64,000 nt of DNA from Mesaphorura yosii (taxonomy: Eukaryota; Arthropoda; Collembola; Poduromorpha; Tullbergiidae). Positions 56,518 through 64,000 of this stretch are shown in pieces. Location of the stretch: positions 1-64,000 of the forward strand of contig WIXG01000011.1 in the NCBI GenBank assembly GCA_009869945.1, written 5' to 3'. The number at the start of each line of letters is the position of its first letter. Position 1 is the stretch's first letter. Under the pieces are notes generated by a model. The model saw only the letters and a list, made by a program, of their open reading frames with translations. It was not told where the DNA came from and ran no database searches. The position numbers and the translations under genes were made by a program.

Positions 56518-57650
56518 TGTTAACACGAGAAATGAAAACTTTCCACTGCGGAACGAACTGGGCCAACAGTGTAGGCCGGAGCAACGGTGCTTCTTGACTG
56601 GTGACTATTGATGTGATTTTTTATCTTGATTACTCAAAATAGTTCTTCATGCTGAGGACGACGATTGAGAGGACGAATCGCGAACTGTTATACTTGCCTT
56701 GCTTGCGACTTCTGTTTATAAGATCTGCTCTGAATTGAATGAACTCGGCCGACAACGAAGCGGCAGAGACACCGAAGGCATTGAGCCGCTGGGTTTCTTT
56801 TCTTACGTGCGTGGGTAATGACGAACAATAACAATTCAATGCGATAACGAGACAAAAAGGGGTTGACGACGCGCTTGACGTTGATTATATAATTCATAAA
56901 TAAACTGAAACAAAGCCCAGCGGCCAACAGCCAACGCCTGACTTGCATAGACTGGTTGTTTAATTAAAGCAAGTTTATAACCTGCTATTAACTATTTAAT
57001 GACACGACGGTGCGACCAAAGGAATGTTGAGGTCGGCTCAAATGGCAGTCATAGTCAAGCGCTTTGTTGGCACTGCAATGGACTGGACTGGACTGGACTG
57101 GACTGGACTGGACCGACGTGGTCTTGGGATGCAATACAATTGACACAGATGTCCAACAAATCTGTGGTTATTGCCCAATGGCAATGCTGGGGGCTGTGAC
57201 TGCCACTGCCACCGAATCAAACTGGAACTGAAAGATCGACGTCACTTTTGATAAAAACTAGAATTTTACATGTCAGAAGTGGAGTGGACAGACGACATAA
57301 ATACTGACGAACTCGTCTTCTGGCACTGCAATTTACCAATCCGGCCAATTCCCCTTACTTCTTGATGATTAAATCAATTTCATTGCCATTTTCGCATCAG
57401 ACATCATAAATTGGAATTCTTGTGTCAATTTTAATTGAGTTCGCAATTGCCAAATTGAATTGTTTGTCAGTTGAGTTCCGAGATGAGAAATGCAACTTTG
57501 CTAATGCCAAAACAAGTAAACGCATGAACGCCATTCAAATGCTTTGCTATTCGCTATGTAATGCACAGAACATAGAAGGTTTTGTAGCCTCTGACGTCGA
57601 CAGCGTGGCGGTCCAACTTTGATTTCGCCAATTTGTTTTGATTCGCAAAA
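56518..57650. other. Divergent gap between SLC13 and Polycomb with a pentanucleotide microsatellite
   Basis: No gene. Contains seven perfect copies of TGGAC at 57079-57113. Confidence 0.5.
57079..57113. repeat. (TGGAC)7 microsatellite
   Basis: Seven uninterrupted 5-bp units, 35 bp, about 540 bp before the Polycomb start codon. Confidence 0.95.
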
Positions 57651-58429
57651 ATGTCTTCGGACGACGATAATATTTACACTGCTGAACGGATCGAGCAAAA
57701 GCGGGTCAGGAAGGGTAAAGTCGAGTACTACGTCAAATGGAAGGGCTGGAGCGCCGCGTAAGTAAAGTTTTTTAAATCACAGCTGTATAAATTAATATTA
57801 ATTATTCTTGCCGCGCATTTTGCAGTAACAATACATGGGAGCCTGAAGAGAACATCCTCGATCCGAAGCTTATCGAGTCCTTCGACGAAGAGAGTGATGA
57901 GCGTAGAAGTACTAGGAGCAGTGGCGTGAAGCGAAGGGTAAGTTATTTGGAGGCTACTTTACTTTTGTGGATGTGGCATGCATGTGAAAAACTTCACGAT
58001 CGGTGCTGTTGTAAATTTTTACAGAGGCCTTCGTCAACCAGTTCAGCTTCCAAACGAGTTCATCAGCGCTCCGTCAAAGTAATCAAGGACCCGGGCCGCA
58101 TCGGAATAACAATAACGACCAAGAAGAAACAGGAAGAAAATATTACTGTTAAAGAGGCAAGCCGAAGCCCACTAACGAAAATTCTGAAGACAGAACCGAA
58201 AAAGTCTGATTCAGAGACTGCATCCACAAACGCAAGTAACGCACAATCACAATCAGCAGCGGCAGCAACAGTGAAACTGGAGGAAGTCGACGCACAACTT
58301 AATGAACTCCCACCCACTTTCTTCAAGGATCAGGCGAAACTGCTGGATTCGATCACAATCACGGAGGTGACCGTCAAAGAGAGCACAGTTACGATCCGAG
58401 AGTGCGACCGAGAAGAATTCTTAAACTGA
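57651..58429 (+). CDS. Pc: Polycomb (CBX-type chromodomain protein)
   Basis: PRC1 subunit that reads H3K27me3 and recruits RING1. Three exons (57651-57757, 57826-57937, 58025-58429) total 624 nt, 207 residues, short for the family. The chromodomain is at residues 9-58: [48 protein letters not shown]. Aromatic cage residues (Y, W, W) are in place. [10 protein letters not shown] marks a Polycomb rather than HP1 chromodomain, and there is no chromoshadow domain. The C terminus ends with a Pc box ([18 protein letters not shown]), the RING1-binding site. The middle is Ser/Lys-rich. Confidence 0.94.
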
Positions 58430-58985
58430 GCCAAAGTTTTTCACAGTAGCTTTAACTTTTTACGGGGACAATCACGTTGGTATTGTGCTAGTCATGCAAC
58501 TCTAGAAGTTAGGACCTTTTAATGTGATTTTATTTCTTAGTTAATATTATTGCTGTTGTATGTTGTTTGGTGCTGTTTTTATACGCATGATTGTTAATCA
58601 TTATCATCAGTCTCAGAAGGAACATTTCCACATTTCAATCAGGAACTTTTAGTAATTTAGATATCCAGATGTTGTGCAATGCGCGCAGGCGAATAAAAGT
58701 AAATGACTTTTCGTTACCCCGACATAACATAGGCGATTGGCCGAAGTTTTTCACTTGTTCGTAGCATCAACACCCAAAAGCTTTCTGCAAATTTTTTTGA
58801 CGATATGTATTTACTAGCGTCCATTAAGTTTGGACTACTGAAGTCTTTTATCACGATTCATGACCACTCATACGCGTCATACCTTACTTAATCAGATCAG
58901 CCACTGAACTCCGACAGGCGCAGGAGTGGCTTTCTTTTTTCAATCTAATCAAATTCAACCGTTGGATCTTAACCGTAATATCAAG
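58430..58985. other. 3' flank of Polycomb and promoter of DNALI1
   Basis: No gene. AATAAA at 58692-58697 is a likely poly(A) signal for Polycomb, about 265 bp after the stop. Confidence 0.4.
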
Positions 58986-59903
58986 ATGCCGCACCCAGGA
59001 ATTCCCGGCGACGCCGATTCGGTCGGTCTTGGCGCCCGCCATACCGCCCTGATCAAGCTCGAGCCGCCAACCCAGCTGCTTAAGGAGGACGAGGATGGCT
59101 ATGGTAGCCGTGCCACTGATTTCGAACTGTTCCGACATCAAACTACCTTCGACCCGGAGGTTATCTGCGAAAGTGTCGTGGGCAAGCGACTGGACGAACT
59201 CCTAGACGTCATCAGACCGCCGCTTGAATGGGAAGAGAACGGCCAGCGCTGGCGCCAACGTATCTCTCGCGAGCCTGCTACGCGGTATGACATCGTCCGC
59301 CTGCACAAACAGCTGGAGCTGCTCATGAAGAACTGCCGCACAAGACGCGACGGAGTGTGCCCCGTCCGCCGGGAGCTGTTTGCACAGTGCTTCGACGAAC
59401 TGATCCGTCAAATCACGCTGAACTCGCCCGAACGAGGCCTGCTGCTTCTGCGGGTGCGTGAAGAGGCCGCGATGACCATAGGCACCTACCACGCGCTGCA
59501 TGGGACCGTGCTTGCCTTTGGGATTTCAGAAGCCGACCAGTTCGCCGCGCTTAAGGCGGGGCAACTGGAATGCCTGGAGGAGCTGCGTGTAGAAAAGCTG
59601 GAGCTGGAGATGTTGGTGAAAAAGCTGCGGCAGGATATGGAAAATCTTCAGGAGTCCTTCGTTCACAAGAAGGCAGCCACGGAAAAAGTGCACTTGGACA
59701 AGATGCAGCTCGTCAAACGCACGCAGCAAATGCTCAAGGTAATTTATTAACTTATTCATAAGGCTATAGTTAGCACAAAGCACAGAAGCACTCATTTTAC
59801 TCATATTTATTCAATCATATAGCAACATTTGAACCATGTCATAGCCCAGGCTGAAAAGAAAAAGGGCGAAGACGACGACTCAGAATGCGAGGAGCAGACA
59901 TAA
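58986..59903 (+). CDS. DNALI1: Axonemal dynein light intermediate chain (p28)
   Basis: Light chain of inner-arm dyneins in motile cilia and flagella; in arthropods mostly sperm. Two exons (58986-59738, 59823-59903) total 834 nt, 277 residues (human 258). The real start is the ATG at 58986; a GTG upstream is in frame but unneeded. Landmarks: DELLDVIRPPLEWEENGQRW, CPVRRELFAQCFDELIRQIT, SPERGLLLLRVREEAAMTI, then a long coiled coil (ECLEELRVEKLELEMLVKKL). The last exon adds an acidic tail (KKKGEDDDSECEEQT). Confidence 0.95.
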
Positions 59904-61459
59904 ATCAATACTATCACCAATTTATTCTCGAATTCGTGCCTTATCATCGAGTGTGACCGTGAATTAGCTTGAAATTCGTTAATAAACGCACTTCCTATTT
60001 CCTAAATCCTCCAAATGATGGTCTATTGCTCTATTGGGTCTCAATTCCTTTACTATCGGCTTTATGTCCAAGCCAAGACAGATTTAGCTAAATGTTATGA
60101 TAAAGTTAACGCCAGACTTGAATCTTGGTTTTTGGTTTCGTTTCTTGTCATGAGTCAATGAGTCTCATGCCGTCGTGGTGATCGTGGTTCATGTGCATAT
60201 TATGGTCTTGGAACAAAAAATAAGTTGATTATCACTCGATGTCCACGTGCAAATTTTCCGATCCTGATCCTCTTCTTTGTCAAGCCAAAGGCAATATTAT
60301 ACGTACCCACAACAAGCGAGCCACACGAAAGGGTTGAAACTCTGCCTTAGCGTCTTTGTATATTCAGTGCTAACGCTAAAAGAGTCAGAGTACACGAATT
60401 TTGCAACGAATGAACGATAAAAACTCGGCTCGTGCATATTATCTTTGTAAATACTTATGTACGTAATGGATATGGATAGGCTCTGGATTAATTAGTATTA
60501 TAAGTTATCTTATCAGTACATAGCTGACTGTGGAACAGTGGGTATAGCGTAGAGTGGTGCATGGAAGTCGCAATAAGGTGAGTACATGTACTTTATTTAT
60601 AGATCCTCTTACATACAGTGCCTTGGTTTTTATTCACTGATAAGTAGAGCCCATTTAGCCTGTATTAGTCGCAATTTCATTTTTGCAAGTACACAAGCAA
60701 CATCAAGTCTTTTAACTAACTGACTACATAATTATTTACAGCTTCACCACATCAGTGTTGTTAAACGAGATTGCCTTTGTGTCTTCGCTACGTGCCAACT
60801 GCCAACAGTTGAGATTCAAGAACAACTTTCATTTCATCACACTAATTGAAAACAACGTGAATTAAAAGGTAAATGGAAGCCAAGGTCATCAATTCTTAAC
60901 GCATTTGTTATTGTTTGAAAGGTTACGGTGAATGTTAGTCGCACGTACTTACGAACTTTGCACCTGCCATTCGTTGTCTTGTTCGAGGGTATTGCAGTTA
61001 TCTGAAAGTTCATCGTAATTCGACTCAGTTTCATTCGGTGATGGTGATACTCCATCAAAAACGCAAGCTAATCTGAATCTGTGTCTTTTCCCCATAGAAA
61101 TCACCCCAGCGCAGCGCCCGTCAGTAATCAGCATCAGGCACGGGACGGAGAAAAATCAACTGACTAGGATCTGGAACAAAACCCGAATCTGTTCAATGCC
61201 TAAAAGCTCACCAGACTCATCGACACCATTTTATACGTCAACGCCGGCTTCTCGCTTCAGTTCCTGCTATCCAACCTTTAAGTGGCTACACCTCACTGTG
61301 CCACTTCACACATATTTAGTAATCTTGGCAGCATCATTTACGTCGGACTAAGCCTATGGTCCGTAGGCACTATTCAATTTACCAACACTCAACACAAACT
61401 TCGTCTCTTACACTGCGCCCTTAACGCTAATCTCGTCTCGTCTCAAAATTAATTGCAAT
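59904..61459. other. Intergenic region, one weak minus-strand exon
   Basis: A minus-strand frame at 60955-61134 (MLITDGRCAGVISMG) ends at a good GTAAGT donor, and a downstream AG gives a stop after four more codons. There is no domain and no confirmed upstream exon. Nothing else is supported. Confidence 0.25.
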
Positions 61460-63448
61460 ATGAATACACTGATCTTAAAGCGTTCCTTGTCTGTGCTTAC
61501 TGGCTCCCAGTCAAGCGCAGCTGCCGCAGCCTGCTCCGCCAATTCATCAAAGAAGTCAGACAAATGCGTACTCATTTCCCAATCCACAAACATCCACCGA
61601 AACTTGGCACTCGAAGATTGGCTGTACCGCAACGGCGATTTCACGCATCAAAAGCTGCTTTTGCTCTGGCGAAATGACCCAACCGTCGTCATTGGCCGCC
61701 ATCAAAATATCTGGGCTGAAGTTCACGTCGATCATGCTGAAAAGAATCAAATTAGACTCGCAAGGAGAAACTCCGGTGGTGGAACGGTGTACCACGATCA
61801 AGGAAACTTAAATTGCACTTTCTTCACGACAAGAAAAGAGTACTGCCGTGAAAAGAATTTGAAACTTGTTTCAAGTGCCTTGGATCGTGGTTTCGGAATT
61901 AAGACACACATATCAGCCAAACACGATCTTACTCTTAACGTTGACAATGAACCCCGAAAGGTAACACCAAACGGATCTACTTTTGTAAGTGTGCCCTTTT
62001 TGTTGTCACACAATTTTATTGCATACTTGCATGTAATTGCATGCCTATGCTCCTTAGTTGTAGAGTTTGTCTTTTATTTTTCGTCCTCTAACATTCAGGA
62101 ACTTGTGACTGATTCAAAAACATGTTTTCATCTCGCAGGTTTCTGGAACCGCATCGAAATTGGGCAACAATGCGTATCACCACCTCACACTTCTCCTTGA
62201 CGTTGACCTTAACGCTCTTCATACTCTTCTGAACCCACCAAATGCTGTAAGTCAAGTTGTTTTTAAACTATTGCGAAATTTAAGTTCTCTTTACACATTA
62301 CACACGAGGCATTCCGTTGAGCGTTGAGTAATCAGCAAGAACGGTAAGAAGCAAGTCTTCTGATTCTGATTTTGCCGGTCTTATCGTGCCATGTCCTAAG
62401 TGTCATTGTCACTTGGGGACAGTGGACCAGTAAAGTAAGCTAGTAAGGATAAAGGAGTCAAGCTGAGCGACCGGATCGTGAACTGTGGACTAGAAAGTCA
62501 TGGACTTTGTCTCTGCATGGCAAGAAGCTTATGATAAGAGTTAAAAGATGTTGAGACAGACAGAACGCACAGTTGCGATTTATGAAGGCTGTTTTTCGTT
62601 AACTTTCACGAGCTTAAAGCGTGTTTGCAATGTGCCGCACTTACGAAATCAGAAGCGAGAGCTTCTTCTTCAGTTTAATTTTGTTCCTGAGAAGGATGGT
62701 TAGGTTAGACCTTTTGACTTGCAAATGTAACATATGACGTAGTTTGCAATTAAAATCCGCGAATAACGAGATTATCAGCTTATCTTTCGATTCTCGTGCA
62801 TTGCAGGAATGCATTGACTCCAAAGCGACGAAGAGCGTCCGGTCACCCGTTGTCAACCTGAAAGAAATCGAGTCAAAAATCAACGTAGAAAATGCTCTGG
62901 AGGCACTTGGCTACGAATTCCTGCGCACCGACGAGAATGGCGGCGACGGAGGGAAGGAACTGATTAACAAGCAGCGTGGTTTCCAAATGATCAATCCGTC
63001 CGATGAATGGTTCCCTGGCATTGACACGATCTGCTCAGAATTGAAAGGATGGGAATGGAACTTTGCAAAATCGCCAGCCTTCACAATCAGAAAGATGTAC
63101 GGTGCTCCTGAATATCCAGCCAATTTAAAGTTGGAACTTCACGTCTCGAAGGGGCTGGTGGAATCCATCACTGTGGACGGGCAAGATTTGGACTCTGTTA
63201 TCAAAACCGATATCGATGTGTACACCAACGCTGTTCGCGGCAAGCCCTTCTCAAATTCTGTGCTGGAGGTATTCGAAGGCCTGTTGTTGAAAAAGTCGGT
63301 TCGTGCATTTGATGGAGTGGATCCAATTCTATTCAAGCAACCGGAAGAAGAGCTCTCACCGGCACCATTCATGGGTAAACCCGTAAAAACACAGGAAGAC
63401 TCGGATGTCATCAATTTCTTGAGCCGTCAAACGATGTGCAGTCTTTAA
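61460..63448 (+). CDS. LIPT1: Lipoyl amidotransferase LIPT1, mitochondrial
   Basis: Transfers lipoate to the E2 subunits of 2-oxoacid dehydrogenases. Three exons (61460-61960, 62139-62246, 62807-63448) total 1251 nt, 416 residues. A mitochondrial presequence is likely (MNTLILKRSLSVLTGSQSS). The LplA-like core has DPTVVIGRHQNIWAEV, the signature ARRNSGGGTVYHDQGNLN, and, across intron 1, KVSGTASKLGNNAYHHLTLL. The C-terminal accessory part has GWEWNFAKSPAF, as in animal LIPT1. Intron 1 is partly open in frame and obscures the true exon end; the acceptor at 62138 gives the conserved SGTASK. Confidence 0.93.
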
Positions 63449-64000
63449 ATAGTATCAGTAATGTGGAAAAGTCTTGACTGATTGTCGCCACATTTCTAAT
63501 ACACTCGATTTCAATTCCAACAGCAGGCAAAGGCGAAGTAGCCCCGTCAAGCTCAAAAGTAGTATGATCAATTATCAATTCCATGCAAATCGCGCATGGC
63601 CATGGGCATGGCGCGTCATGCCTTAATTCGCAAAGAAAAGTCTTGACTTTTACTCCTGTCTTTCCAGATTTAACTCTTGCTACAATTCTTGCAATAATTG
63701 ATACCCGTTGATTTGATTCCAAGCTTTATCTTCCTTTCTAAACTCACTTCGCGAGCACAATTTGCAATACTCAGATTTAGTACTATTTTTTCCTTATTCG
63801 TGAGCTGAATTAATGTGGCCTTACAAGATTAGATTAGGCAAGAGTTCCTCTCAGGGCTTCCTCTGGTGTATATATTCTTTGTTTGTGTCGATTTATTCGA
63901 CTGATTACCGCAATTAATTATTTAAGTTTCTAAAATTGCTCATTCCCAGGATTGAACGTTGTTTAAAATATCAGATTCCCTCATATTTATGCGAGAGGAG
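63449..64000. other. Intergenic to window end
   Basis: No supported gene or repeat. Confidence 0.4.

Noticed and set aside
60955-61134. Minus-strand exon MLITDGRC ending at GTAAGT
   Set aside because: No domain, and the next exon would stop after four codons; kept only as a note.
1-64000. tRNA, rRNA or CRISPR arrays
   Set aside because: No B-box-like GGTTCGAATCC in a cloverleaf context, no rRNA stretch and no regularly spaced repeats were seen; a tRNAscan run would settle the tRNA question.

Overview
This is a stretch of compact, intron-rich animal nuclear DNA. Splice sites are clean GT-AG, many introns are 55-100 bp, and almost every kilobase carries a gene or its flank. Gene content points to an arthropod: two membrane-anchored glucose-dehydrogenase-like GMC oxidoreductases, an astacin, an INDY-type SLC13 carrier, Polycomb, an ELOVL elongase and an axonemal p28 chain. 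I suspect a springtail (Collembola) or similar soil arthropod, partly from a PfpI/isocyanide-hydratase-like gene. That is inference, not a taxonomic call. I built gene models by joining reading frames across splice sites; for nearly every multi-exon model the summed exon length is a multiple of three.

Layout: 0-3 kb, two small membrane proteins on the minus strand, one cut by the window edge. 3.4-7 kb, RNase H1 (+), a foldback element and an ALG-2/PDCD6 penta-EF-hand gene (-). 7.5-21 kb, two GMC genes (-) flanking an astacin (+), a tiny Gly/Cys-rich gene (-) and an asparaginase-ankyrin gene (+). 22.9-32.6 kb, lysyl hydroxylase PLOD (+), a CNOT3-like gene with a repetitive tail (+), a DJ-1/PfpI-like gene (-) and a short secreted-peptide precursor (-). 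33-41.5 kb, a pair of abutting perfect palindromes, SIL1 (+), NUP85 (-), ELP6 (+), fructosamine-3-kinase (-) and a transposase remnant. 41.9-51.5 kb, an intronless TPR-SET methyltransferase (-), an ELOVL6-like elongase (+) with a zinc-finger gene nested in an intron, and a secreted Pro/Arg/Ser-rich protein (-). 53.9-63.5 kb, SLC13 (-), Polycomb (+), DNALI1/p28 (+) and lipoyltransferase LIPT1 (+).

Most genes are unrelated housekeeping genes and show no shared pathway. Exceptions are the GMC paralogue pair and two close arrangements: NUP85/ELP6 head-to-head, and ELP6/FN3K tail-to-tail with only 32 bp between stop codons.

The least expected items are the two abutting 36- and 34-bp perfect palindromes at 33208-33277, a CNOT3-type N-terminal domain fused to a lineage-specific tandem-repeat tail, an undescribed two-cysteine secreted peptide, a CaaX box on an asparaginase, and the nested zinc-finger gene.
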